Virus record (IMG/VR): IMGVR_UViG_3300031857_000181
Location: 1-61,206 of that record
DNA from: a virus
Length of the DNA stretch: 61,206 nt
Direction: 5' to 3' (one strand)
The notes under the pieces are model-generated. The model did not search any database, was not told the origin of the DNA, and saw only the letters and a list, made by a program, of their open reading frames with translations. How positions within the stretch are numbered: the stretch's first letter is position 1; every line of letters starts with the position of its first letter. The translations under genes and the position numbers were made by a program. This document shows positions 50,060 to 58,346 of this stretch, piece by piece.

Positions 50060-51268
50060 ATGAATGATAAAATAAATAGAGCAAAATTTTTAATGTCGTA
50101 TGATAATAAAACGACTCTAAATGAAAATGCTCAATTGTTTGAGATGAATGATTCTCCTGTCATTACGGATTGGTTGTCTCCTGATGAAAAATATGTGATT
50201 TTCTTGGATGAACTTTACGACATCGAAAATAAAACCAAAATTGGTAATATTTGGGAAAACTTCGATAATTTCAAAATATTTTTAAGACATTCATTCAATA
50301 CCGCAACAAATATTCCTCAACAAATAAAAGAATCCTATCTTGATAGATTAGATAATCAACTTTTGATTGAAAGTAAAACAAATTATTCATGTTTAAAACC
50401 TGTTTTCAGGCAGATAATGAATGAGGAATCTTGGTCTGAATGGGGATGGAACAAATTAAAGGGCTGGGGTAACTGGGCGGCTGAAAAGGGAAAGGAAGCT
50501 GTTAAAGGGGTAACTGATTTTGTCGGTACAACCTATCAAGGTGCTAAGGATTTACTTGGACATATATCAAGAGGTGAGTGGAATGAAGTTGTAAATTTAC
50601 TTGGAGCAGGTGCAAAATATTTTGCTAGAAGATTAAGGGATGCCATGTATCATCCTGTCGGAATGATACTTGATATTATGTTAGTTGCATCAGGAATTGG
50701 TAAAACGGTTCAATGGATTCCATGGGCGATAATTGTAGCATTAGACATTTATGAAATAGTTGAGAACGATTTTGAGACACCGATAGAAAAAGGAATGGAG
50801 TGGACAAGATATCTGTTTTTAGGATTAGACATTATTGGATTAGTTACATCGGCTGGTGTAGTAAGTTCAATTAGAACTGCGTTAACAGGTGCTAAGACAG
50901 AAGCACAAGTAATAGAAGCGGTAGGACGTGAAAATTTAAAAATCATGGCTAAAGCGGCTAAAGATGCTCCTGGAATGTTAACACGAGCGTCAGAATGGTT
51001 GGCGACTAGATTTCCTGCTGGTGGAACTTTTATAAAAGGAATTTTAGGTTCAGGTCAAAAAATAATAAACACATTACTTTTTTATCTCAAAAAACTTTTA
51101 TCCCCCAAATCAATTGCTTCAGGAACTCTAGCATCAGGATTAATATATAGTACGGAAAAAGGTATAGATAAACTAAGTAAATCCTTTTCAGGTGGACAAT
51201 CTGGTGTACCAGGTGGGGATATGCCAATTCCTAATTTAATGTCGGGAGAAGCAGAATACACAGTTTAA
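50060..51268 (+). CDS. leader protein, 402 aa, with membrane module
   Basis: The start IxRAKFLMSYDNKTTLNEN is shared with the next gene (LLSKYDNKKTLDEN), defining another leader class with L-N-E. Residues about 130-190 carry amphipathic WGNWAAEKGKEAVKGVTDFVG. A hydrophobic module at about 195-280 (MILDIMLVASGIGKTVQWIPWAIIVALDIYEIV) follows. Likely head-delivered and membrane-active; no enzyme motif seen. Confidence 0.75.
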   Translation: MNDKINRAKFLMSYDNKTTLNENAQLFEMNDSPVITDWLSPDEKYVIFLDELYDIENKTKIGNIWENFDNFKIFLRHSFNTATNIPQQIKESYLDRLDNQLLIESKTNYSCLKPVFRQIMNEESWSEWGWNKLKGWGNWAAEKGKEAVKGVTDFVGTTYQGAKDLLGHISRGEWNEVVNLLGAGAKYFARRLRDAMYHPVGMILDIMLVASGIGKTVQWIPWAIIVALDIYEIVENDFETPIEKGMEWTRYLFLGLDIIGLVTSAGVVSSIRTALTGAKTEAQVIEAVGRENLKIMAKAAKDAPGMLTRASEWLATRFPAGGTFIKGILGSGQKIINTLLFYLKKLLSPKSIASGTLASGLIYSTEKGIDKLSKSFSGGQSGVPGGDMPIPNLMSGEAEYTV

Positions 51269-51282
51269 ATTTAAAAAATAAA

Positions 51283-52587
51283 ATGGACAAGATATTAAAA
51301 GAAGAAATAGAAAGATTTCAATTATTATCAAAATATGATAATAAAAAAACTTTAGATGAAAATTATAACAATGTTCTAAATGAACAAAGTATATTAGGTA
51401 ATTTGTTTAAATGGGGTGGACGTGAAGCGGGAACTTTATCTAAAACCGCTCTTAAAGAGGTTGAGGAATTATTCAGATTGATACCAACTGAGATGAAAAA
51501 ATTTGGTGTTGATGCCGCTGAAGTAACCGCAAAACTTGAGGCTAAATCATTTACTAGTTCAGAACTTGGGTCGTTTAGAAAGACAGTATTTAAAAATACT
51601 CAAAATGCCGAGACAAGAAAAGAACTAGCTGACGATATGGTTAAGAGTAAAGCATTCCAAGATTTTTTCACTTCAACAAAAGAAAAAAAGATAGTAGATG
51701 ATTTGATTTCTAAAGGTTATAGTGGTGACGATGCTAAATTCTTGATTGATAGATATAAGAGAACTGGCGGTAAATTTTTGGATGATATTAAATCAACTGT
51801 AAAACCAAAAGCACCAAAACTAACAAACACTCAAAGGATGTCGGCACAGAGTCTTGGGAGTACATCCGCAAGAAAAAGTTATGCTGAAATTGCTTGGGAA
51901 ATACTTCAAGCTCCGTTTAGGGTTGGTGGTTTTATTATTAGTAATTTTTGGAAGATTTTTTGGTTGGCGGGTAGTATTGGTGTTGCATATTACTTATGGA
52001 ACAATTTAAATCAAAAAATTAAGAAGTATCCGAAATGTTTATATAGAGGTCAAAGTCCTGATGATTTTAAAAAAATGTATGAGGAAAAACTTGAGTATAT
52101 TATAATTACTGAAACAGGTAATGAATTTATTGATGAAAATGGTGGTGGTAGATTTTATATTGATAATACATTTGAAACTGATAATCGAAAATATAAAGGA
52201 AAATGGAGTGATGAGGATGATTTAGATATTCTTGTAACATTAAGTGGCGGGGAAGAACATTCTCTACCATGTAGTAACATCAGTGATTTTGAAGATGAAA
52301 CAGACATCAGAGAAAAAGAAACATCGGTACAAACGGAAAAACAAAAAATAATTTCAAGTTGGGATGGAAAGTATGAAAAGTGTGATGACTTCCCTATGTC
52401 AATTGGATGTATTAATGATGGTGTAATTGGAACGGTACAAATTTGTTTAGGTTTACCAAAGGATGGTAAGTTTACACCAAAAGTTTTAGACGCATTAGAA
52501 AAAGAAGGATATGGTTTTGAACTAACCTTTGATATTTATAAAAGAATTCAAAGTAAATGTGGAATGAGTTCATCAATAGCTATTTGA
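51283..52587 (+). CDS. leader protein, 434 aa, with membrane helix and C-terminal binding-like domain
   Basis: The leader ends KTLDEN...NVLNEQ (L-N-E). One transmembrane helix lies at about 213-240 (FRVGGFIISNFWKIFWLAGSIGVAYYLW). The C-terminal part GTVQICLGLPKDGKFTPKVLDAL resembles a peptidoglycan-binding type 1 repeat. It might bridge membrane and wall during genome entry. Inference only. Confidence 0.72.
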   Translation: MDKILKEEIERFQLLSKYDNKKTLDENYNNVLNEQSILGNLFKWGGREAGTLSKTALKEVEELFRLIPTEMKKFGVDAAEVTAKLEAKSFTSSELGSFRKTVFKNTQNAETRKELADDMVKSKAFQDFFTSTKEKKIVDDLISKGYSGDDAKFLIDRYKRTGGKFLDDIKSTVKPKAPKLTNTQRMSAQSLGSTSARKSYAEIAWEILQAPFRVGGFIISNFWKIFWLAGSIGVAYYLWNNLNQKIKKYPKCLYRGQSPDDFKKMYEEKLEYIIITETGNEFIDENGGGRFYIDNTFETDNRKYKGKWSDEDDLDILVTLSGGEEHSLPCSNISDFEDETDIREKETSVQTEKQKIISSWDGKYEKCDDFPMSIGCINDGVIGTVQICLGLPKDGKFTPKVLDALEKEGYGFELTFDIYKRIQSKCGMSSSIAI

Positions 52588-52613
52588 TTAACATAATTTA
52601 AAATAAAATTAAA

Positions 52614-53711
52614 ATGAAAAATATAATTAAAGAACAATCCGAAGATTTATATAAAAAACAGCAAACAAAACTATGTAGTCAAGTTATAGACCCATTTTTA
52701 AATCAAGCCTGTGTCGCAGATTGTTATAGACGAGGTTTCGTACCTAATGTTCCTGTTCCTGATTTCCCTGAATTAAATGCTATTCAGGAAGTAGCGGAAG
52801 AAGATGGAAAAAAAATGTTCGCATTCCATACTAGTGTGGACTCAAAAAAAATACCAGGACGTAAAATGACTTATTTATATACTGGTACGCCAGAAAACTA
52901 TACCTTCGTAAAAGCAGTTGCTTATAGATGTGAAAAATTGGAAAAATTAAAAAACCCAACAAATTTAACAGGATATGCAAAATCACTTTATGATTTCGTT
53001 ACTAAACCAGTTTCTGAAAATGGTTTAGGATACCGAGGGGTAAGTGATGTTAATGATTCAGAAATCGGAGACTGGGAATTAGTTAATTTAAATACCGATA
53101 AAGATATTAAAGAAGGTGGGTTATATTGGGATAAAATCAAAGGTGTAGCATCATGGATTGAGACAATTAATAATCAACTTATCAATATATACGCATATAA
53201 ACCTAGAAAAGGTACTGCTTCCGTTTTTGACATCACTAATAAAAAAAAGGAAGTATACGAATACTTTAAATCGAAAGATTATACACAATGTGCTCAAGGT
53301 GACTTTGAAGATGGTACTGTGGCTAAAGTAGATTTGTATAAAATTTATGGATCTACTTTTGAACAAGGTACTTTTGTTTGTAAACCATGGACTAAAATAA
53401 GCACATCAAAATCAGATTGTATTACAGCAATTGATTCTTACTATGAATTAATTCAACAATATTCAAATGTAGAGGGAAATATACCTGTTGAAAAAAGAGA
53501 TTTAGTTATGATGAAAAACCAAGTAAATAAGTGTATGGCGGAATGGTATAATGAGAAAGGATTTAAATCATTAGGAAGAAGAAATAAAATGGAATTTTTA
53601 AAATCACTTAGAGCTAGTTCTCCTTTTTTCTTAAGGGAATCTACTGATAGATTGACAAATATAATTAGAGAAAGTTTATCTATCGTAAAGATGCGTAAAA
53701 ACTCTATTTAA
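52614..53711 (+). CDS. leader-like protein, 365 aa, cysteine-containing
   Basis: A short start MKNIIKEQ (I-K-E) precedes QTKLCSQVIDPFLNQACVADCYRRG, a cysteine-rich helical region. The middle has a YLYTGTPENYTFVKAVAYRCE segment and a CAQGDFEDGTVAKVDLYKIYG segment. No known family. It is the last gene of the 48238-53711 run and is followed by a structured RNA element and terminator. Confidence 0.78.
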   Translation: MKNIIKEQSEDLYKKQQTKLCSQVIDPFLNQACVADCYRRGFVPNVPVPDFPELNAIQEVAEEDGKKMFAFHTSVDSKKIPGRKMTYLYTGTPENYTFVKAVAYRCEKLEKLKNPTNLTGYAKSLYDFVTKPVSENGLGYRGVSDVNDSEIGDWELVNLNTDKDIKEGGLYWDKIKGVASWIETINNQLINIYAYKPRKGTASVFDITNKKKEVYEYFKSKDYTQCAQGDFEDGTVAKVDLYKIYGSTFEQGTFVCKPWTKISTSKSDCITAIDSYYELIQQYSNVEGNIPVEKRDLVMMKNQVNKCMAEWYNEKGFKSLGRRNKMEFLKSLRASSPFFLRESTDRLTNIIRESLSIVKMRKNSI

Positions 53712-53712
53712 A

Positions 53713-53770
53713 GATACCTGCGAGGTAGGACTTGCATGGGATAAACTCGACTAAAAGAAAGGGAGGTATC
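53713..53770 (+). ncRNA. candidate structured RNA with possible pseudoknot
   Basis: GATACCT (53713-53719) pairs with AGGTATC (53764-53770). Inside, CGAG (53721-53724) can pair with CTCG (53746-53749). GGTAG (53724-53728) is complementary to CTACC just outside (53777-53781). A terminator follows at 53782. It may be a 3' UTR regulatory RNA or a processed small RNA. Confidence 0.45.
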
Positions 53771-53781
53771 CAACATCTACC

Positions 53782-53805
53782 AAAAGGACGTTTTTACGTC
53801 CTTTT
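53782..53805. terminator. terminator
   Basis: AAAAGGACG (53782-53790) pairs with CGTCCTTTT (53797-53805), between convergent genes. Confidence 0.88.
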
Positions 53806-53809
53806 GTGT

Positions 53810-54301
53810 TTAGTAGAATGTCGTTTTGAAATCTTCCCATAAATCACCAACTGAAGAATTAATTATTTCTGAGAATATATTTGGTTCATAGGGAAGAATA
53901 TTCATTTTCATATTTGCTTGTTCTGGTGTTCTATCATCTTTTAATCTATTACATGGAGAACAACAAGTTATTAAATTCATCCAGGTATTTTGTCCTCCCT
54001 TTGATTTTGGGATGATGTGATCAATGGTTAGATTTTTCTTACTACCACAATATGTACATTCATGACCATCTCTTCTGTATAATCTGTGTCTGTTAATCTT
54101 CAATTTATTAACTCTGAACTTAACAAAGTTTAATAAACGGATAATTAAGGGACGTACAAATTCTTTGACTCCTGTACATAATGGCTTGTTACTTGCCTTC
54201 AAGATTTCAGCCTTTCCTTTGTTAACCAAGGTAAATCCTTTATATACTGAGGTTACATTTATTGGGGTGAAATCAGCATTTAATACTAATACTTTTTCCA
54301 T
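53810..54301 (-). CDS. HNH endonuclease
   Basis: I use the ATG at 54301 (MEKVLVLNADFTPINV). The HNH domain has CTYCGSKKNLTIDHIIPKSKGG, then NTWMNLITCCSPCNRLKDD: a zinc-binding CxxC pair framing D-H-I, N and H/N metal residues. At 163 residues it matches common bacterial and phage HNH proteins that nick DNA or help packaging and homing. A palindrome lies 44 bp upstream. Confidence 0.9.
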   Translation of the reverse strand: MEKVLVLNADFTPINVTSVYKGFTLVNKGKAEILKASNKPLCTGVKEFVRPLIIRLLNFVKFRVNKLKINRHRLYRRDGHECTYCGSKKNLTIDHIIPKSKGGQNTWMNLITCCSPCNRLKDDRTPEQANMKMNILPYEPNIFSEIINSSVGDLWEDFKTTFY

Positions 54302-54344
54302 AATTTTTATTTTTTGTTCTAAATAAATAGAAGAAAAAATACTC

Positions 54345-54362
54345 ATTGTCAATTTTGACAAT
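54345..54362. promoter_or_regulatory. palindrome ATTGTCAA-TT-TTGACAAT
   Basis: A perfect 8-2-8 dyad upstream of the HNH gene. On the minus strand, TTGACA then 17 nt then TATTTA could be a -35/-10 pair overlapped by it. The half-sites are TGTCA/TGACA in the opposite order to the CTGACA operators. Confidence 0.5.
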
Positions 54363-54371
54363 ACATTAATA

Positions 54372-55031
54372 TTATGGTTTAATATCGGATTTCAAAGATT
54401 GGTAGAATAAAAATGATTCATTGTCTATTATTGATTTAATAAAATTATCATCAAAATCATTTTCTTTATATTTCGGCCAATTTATAGGATGACCTCCTCC
54501 ACCTGTTTTACCTATACCGTGTTTTAAACCTAAATGATAAAATTTTAGCTCATTTATGACTTCCTTTTTATTAATCTGTTTCCATATCTCAATATCTAAA
54601 TAAGGATATGAATCATCAGGAAATTTAATATTTAATATTTCTTTTGTAACCGCGGTACAACAAGCGGATGCCCTATCAGGATGATTAACAATTAAATATT
54701 TTTTTGTGAACAAATGATAATATATTGTTTTACCAAATCCAATTACATCAGGTTTATTTATTTTCCAAGTATTGAAAACTTTTTCAAGATAATTGGGGGC
54801 GTACCAATCATCATCTTCCCAAAAAACTACTAAATCACATTTTTTGTTGATAAATAACGATTCACATCCTAATCTGTATCTTTTTGTGATATCAACCTTA
54901 TCATCAGTAGGATTAAAATCTACGATGAGTATTTCATCAGGCTGAATTGATTGATTTGATAGTAATTTTTTTGCGTGACTAAGAAATTTATCTCTATCAC
55001 CTCTTGTCGGTATTAATACTCCTAATTTCAT
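54372..55031 (-). CDS. glycosyltransferase, GT-A type
   Basis: The 219-residue protein has an N-terminal LGVLIPTRGDRDKFL nucleotide-binding strand, DEILIVDFNP, and a DxD-like metal motif in VVFWEDDDWYAPNYL (about 70-84). It would transfer a sugar from a nucleotide donor, to phage DNA, tail or host surface glycan. Overlaps its upstream partner by 4 bp. Confidence 0.85.
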   Translation of the reverse strand: MKLGVLIPTRGDRDKFLSHAKKLLSNQSIQPDEILIVDFNPTDDKVDITKRYRLGCESLFINKKCDLVVFWEDDDWYAPNYLEKVFNTWKINKPDVIGFGKTIYYHLFTKKYLIVNHPDRASACCTAVTKEILNIKFPDDSYPYLDIEIWKQINKKEVINELKFYHLGLKHGIGKTGGGGHPINWPKYKENDFDDNFIKSIIDNESFLFYQSLKSDIKP

Positions 55032-55639
55032 AGATTATATCCCCATTTAGAACAAGTCCCTCTGATTCTTAAATTCACATAATTTTCAATATTAAAATTA
55101 GAGAGTAAGTTTATTTTATTTTTATTATATATGTCAATCATTGATTCAATACAAGGTGCCCCATGTTTGATAAAGGGTTTAAATTCTAAGTAAGAATTTC
55201 TATTGATTAACATGCAATAAGGGTGTATATATGAATATATAAAATTATTGTCACCCTTATAATTTTTTTGAGTTTTTTCATACCCACTTGAATTTAAAGT
55301 CAGAAGTTTCCCCACCGAATAACCTTTAAATTCTTTTATCATATCCTCAATTATTGGTTTTATTAATGTTACATCACTATCAATTATTAATAAATAATCT
55401 TTGTTTGATGTTTTAATTCCATAATCCATTCCAGGTCCATGATGTATATTGTATCCAAATCTCTCTGTAACAAAATTCACATCTTTTTTTTCTAAATCTT
55501 CAAAATATCTTTCACCATTGTCACTCCCATCAATTACTCTATAATTTATATTCGGATAAAAGTTTCTAACTGATTCGTATTGTTCATAAATGTATTCCGG
55601 TGTTTTATAGTGAACTGATATTATTTCTATATTTTCCAT
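55028..55639 (-). CDS. glycosyltransferase, GT-A type
   Basis: IEIISVHYKTPEYIYEQYESV and YLLIIDSDVTLIKPIIEDM (DSD motif, about 93-95) give the GT-A pattern, with HHGPGMDYGIKTSNKD before it. At 203 residues it is a compact catalytic domain. It is coupled to the 54372 gene by an ATGA overlap. Confidence 0.82.
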   Translation of the reverse strand: MENIEIISVHYKTPEYIYEQYESVRNFYPNINYRVIDGSDNGERYFEDLEKKDVNFVTERFGYNIHHGPGMDYGIKTSNKDYLLIIDSDVTLIKPIIEDMIKEFKGYSVGKLLTLNSSGYEKTQKNYKGDNNFIYSYIHPYCMLINRNSYLEFKPFIKHGAPCIESMIDIYNKNKINLLSNFNIENYVNLRIRGTCSKWGYNL

Positions 55640-55680
55640 AAAAAAATTTTAAAATATATTTATCAATAAATACTAATCAA

Positions 55681-57261
55681 ATGAATATTAAAAAAAAATA
55701 TTTCAGTATCATCATCCCAACAATGTGGAAGAGTGATAAAATACATCAAATGTTAGATGTGTATCAAAAAAATGAGCTAGTTAAAGAAATTATCATTATT
55801 GATAATAACCCATCAGAAAAACCAAACTTAGAAAAGTACTCAAAAATAATATATTATACTGAAGGTAAAAATTTATATGTAAATCCTTCATGGAATATTG
55901 GTGTTTCGTTATCAGGATATCAAATAATATTAGCTAATGATGATATTTTAATTCGTGATTTGACAAAAATATTAAAATCAATATTACTAACAGAATTTGA
56001 TATTATTGGTACTCAATTAGGAGAAATTAATGATAATTTTAAAATAGATTCTGTAAACAAATTTCCTAGAAACTGTTATGGTGTGTTTATGTATATTAAA
56101 AAGTATACTTATATACCTGAACAAATTAAAATATGGGCTGGTGATAATATATTATTTGATAAGTCAAAAAATAGAGGGGTATTCAAAAATGCTGGAATTA
56201 TTAATGATAATGGTAACAAGATAATTGATGGTGATACAGTAAGACATGTTCGAAATACTATGGGTGATGACATTTTGTTAACAGATAGAGTACATTATAA
56301 TAATTTAAATTATAATGAGGAAATTTTTAATATTATAGTTAGAACTTCAGGTAGAAAAAACTATTTTAAAAATTGTATCAATAGTATCCGTAAATTTTAT
56401 CCGACAGCTAAAATTCATGTTACTATTGATGATGAATCTGATTTGGAATATGTTAGAGAAAGTATGGGAAAATTAAATTGGACATATTATCTTATTAATA
56501 AAAATACTGTATCTAGAATTACAAACAAAATAAAATTAAATAGGGATTTGAAATTTGTTTATAATTATTATTTTAATATTGTGAAGCCATTTCTTAGTGG
56601 GTGGGTTATGTACTTAGACGATGATGACGCTATGATACAGACACCTATGTTTGATTGGGTTATGAAAGATGTTATTAACATATATAAAGCACAATTATAT
56701 AAGAAAATAGTACCGTCAATACAAAATTTCGGTAAAACCCCGAAACTAAATGACATTAGTACTCTTTGTATTATAGTTCACTCAAAAAATTTAATTGATT
56801 GGGTTCCAAATCGAGGTGGAGATTATGATTTTATAAGTGAGTTATGTAACAAACATCATGTTATTTGGTACGATACAATTAATTGTAAAATTCAAAACGT
56901 TGAAGGGTATGGGATTAGGAATGATATATCAGAAAGTGAGGTGATTAATTATGATTTTAATACTATTGATGACAACCAAAACGATGAAAAATTTTTAAAT
57001 CAATTTATTCCACAAGAAACTAATTTAGAAAAATTAAAGAAATTAATGAACTTAACGGAAAGAAAAAAGGTTGAGATAAATTATGAGAACATTAATAACG
57101 CTTTAAGTAAAAAAGAAAATTTTTACAAAACAAATAGTAGTCTCAAACCGTTAAGAGAGAACATCCCTCAAAACCGAAATGAAATAACCCAGCTTAAAAA
57201 AGATTCATTAACTAAAACGTCAAGAGATTTATTTAGTAAAGGGAAAAAATATAAGGGTTAA
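55681..57261 (+). CDS. two-domain glycosyltransferase
   Basis: The first domain (1-210) has FSIIIPTMWKSDKIHQML, IIIIDNNPSEKP and ILANDDILI. The second (about 215-420) has FNIIVRTSGRKNYFKNCINSI, HVTIDDESD and WVMYLDDDDAMIQTP. Both are GT-A-like with acidic metal motifs. A basic Lys-rich tail ends the chain. It may synthesise a glycan with two alternating linkages or have one inactive domain. It has a TATTTATCA box upstream. Confidence 0.8.
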   Translation: MNIKKKYFSIIIPTMWKSDKIHQMLDVYQKNELVKEIIIIDNNPSEKPNLEKYSKIIYYTEGKNLYVNPSWNIGVSLSGYQIILANDDILIRDLTKILKSILLTEFDIIGTQLGEINDNFKIDSVNKFPRNCYGVFMYIKKYTYIPEQIKIWAGDNILFDKSKNRGVFKNAGIINDNGNKIIDGDTVRHVRNTMGDDILLTDRVHYNNLNYNEEIFNIIVRTSGRKNYFKNCINSIRKFYPTAKIHVTIDDESDLEYVRESMGKLNWTYYLINKNTVSRITNKIKLNRDLKFVYNYYFNIVKPFLSGWVMYLDDDDAMIQTPMFDWVMKDVINIYKAQLYKKIVPSIQNFGKTPKLNDISTLCIIVHSKNLIDWVPNRGGDYDFISELCNKHHVIWYDTINCKIQNVEGYGIRNDISESEVINYDFNTIDDNQNDEKFLNQFIPQETNLEKLKKLMNLTERKKVEINYENINNALSKKENFYKTNSSLKPLRENIPQNRNEITQLKKDSLTKTSRDLFSKGKKYKG

Positions 57262-57265
57262 AGTT

Positions 57266-57295
57266 TTTGGAATTGTAGAATTAGTTTTATTTTTG
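57266..57295 (+). promoter_or_regulatory. Bacteroidota-type promoter
   Basis: TTTG (57266-57269), 18 nt, TATTTTTG (57288-57295), placed 33 nt before the ATG at 57328. Confidence 0.65.
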
Positions 57296-57327
57296 TCTTA
57301 TTACTTCACAAGTTAAAAACAATCGAC

Positions 57328-57918
57328 ATGAGATCATTAATCGAACTTTTCATCATCGCAGTAATTGTCATCTTTTTATATGAAAAATATTTTGACAATC
57401 TTCCATCGATTCAATTTGATATGAACCCAAAAAATTCAACATCAAAAAACAATCAATCCAAAGACAATCATATTGACTTTTATATCAGACCCTTGGGTGA
57501 TGTCGATTATAGTGATTTAACGGACGCATTAAAATATATCGAAGATTTCTATGGTTATAACTGTAAAATCAAACCAGGTTTTGAAATCAATGATAATATG
57601 AAAATCGATGGTACTGATGATATTCTGAACGCAAAACAAACCATTGAAGAATTAAAAGAATATAGAAAAACAATTTTCATTGTTGACAAAAAACTGTGGT
57701 ACTTCAATGATGAACTTAAAGGTTTTACTAACGGAAAAACTATTTTGGTTCAAGGTGAAAAGGAATGGTTGAAAGAAACTGTTATTCACGAAATTGGACA
57801 TACTTTAGGTTTGAAACACTGTGATGATTTATCCTGTATCATGGCTTTGAATAACGACGCATATGAAACTGGTAAATTTTGTAATAAATGTCAAAGAAAA
57901 CTTAATCAAAATAAATAA
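57328..57918 (+). CDS. archaemetzincin-like membrane-anchored protease
   Basis: An N-terminal transmembrane helix (about 5-19) is followed by a metalloprotease domain with VIHEIGHTLGLKHC (H154, E155, H158, H164, C165), C170, M172 and CNKC (C185, C188). This is the archaemetzincin signature of a long zinc motif plus four structural cysteines with a Met-turn. The spacing between Met and the last CxxC is shorter than in textbook members. It is probably anchored in the inner membrane, orientation unknown, and expressed from a host-type promoter. Confidence 0.85.
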   Translation: MRSLIELFIIAVIVIFLYEKYFDNLPSIQFDMNPKNSTSKNNQSKDNHIDFYIRPLGDVDYSDLTDALKYIEDFYGYNCKIKPGFEINDNMKIDGTDDILNAKQTIEELKEYRKTIFIVDKKLWYFNDELKGFTNGKTILVQGEKEWLKETVIHEIGHTLGLKHCDDLSCIMALNNDAYETGKFCNKCQRKLNQNK

Positions 57919-57919
57919 A

Positions 57920-58288
57920 ATGAAAGATAAACTTAAAAGTGTTGTTAATAAGTTGGGATTGATTGAAGCAAGCTCAACATTGGGTTTACCAATTCAAAAA
58001 ATCATAGATATTCTTGATTTAAAATTTAAAACATTTGATGATATTGAATTCAAACACCACCCTTTAGGTAATGGTATTCAAGGTGCTATTACCTTTGATA
58101 ATGGTTATGGTGCTTCAGTTGTACGTCATGAATATTCTTATGGGGGAAAAAAAGGACTATATGAATTAGCCGTACTTGACAAAGATGGAGAACTTACTTA
58201 TGACACACCAATTACAAGTGATGTTATGGGTTACTTATCACCAAAAGATGTGACTGAAATATTAATTCAAATACAAGATTTAAAATAA
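57920..58288 (+). CDS. hypothetical protein, 122 aa, with TLGL helix-turn-helix-like segment
   Basis: I use the ATG at 57920 (MKDKLKSVVNKLGLIEASSTLG), right after the protease stop. EASSTLGLPIQKIIDILDL resembles the segment in the leader protein at 7605. The rest is strand-rich (AITFDNGYGASVVRHEYSYGG). This is the leaderless version of a body also found with a leader. Confidence 0.8.
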   Translation: MKDKLKSVVNKLGLIEASSTLGLPIQKIIDILDLKFKTFDDIEFKHHPLGNGIQGAITFDNGYGASVVRHEYSYGGKKGLYELAVLDKDGELTYDTPITSDVMGYLSPKDVTEILIQIQDLK

Positions 58289-58293
58289 CCCTT

Positions 58294-58322
58294 GACAACC
58301 CCAATCTAATATTCTATACTTT
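58294..58322 (+). promoter_or_regulatory. sigma-70-like promoter TTGACA-N17-TATACT
   Basis: TTGACA (58294-58299) and TATACT (58317-58322) with exactly 17 nt between, 24 nt before the ATG at 58347. This differs from the Bacteroidota consensus seen elsewhere. Confidence 0.5.
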
Positions 58323-58346
58323 CAAAACAAATTAAATAAAAAGATT

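Noticed and set aside
53713-53770. SAM-II or preQ1 class riboswitch
   Set aside because: Only a vague likeness (CTAAAAG near a pseudoknot); it is in a 3' rather than 5' region and key consensus bases are not met.
54345-54362. Another copy of the CTGACA operator
   Set aside because: The half-sites are in the opposite order and the spacing differs, so it is listed as a separate palindrome.
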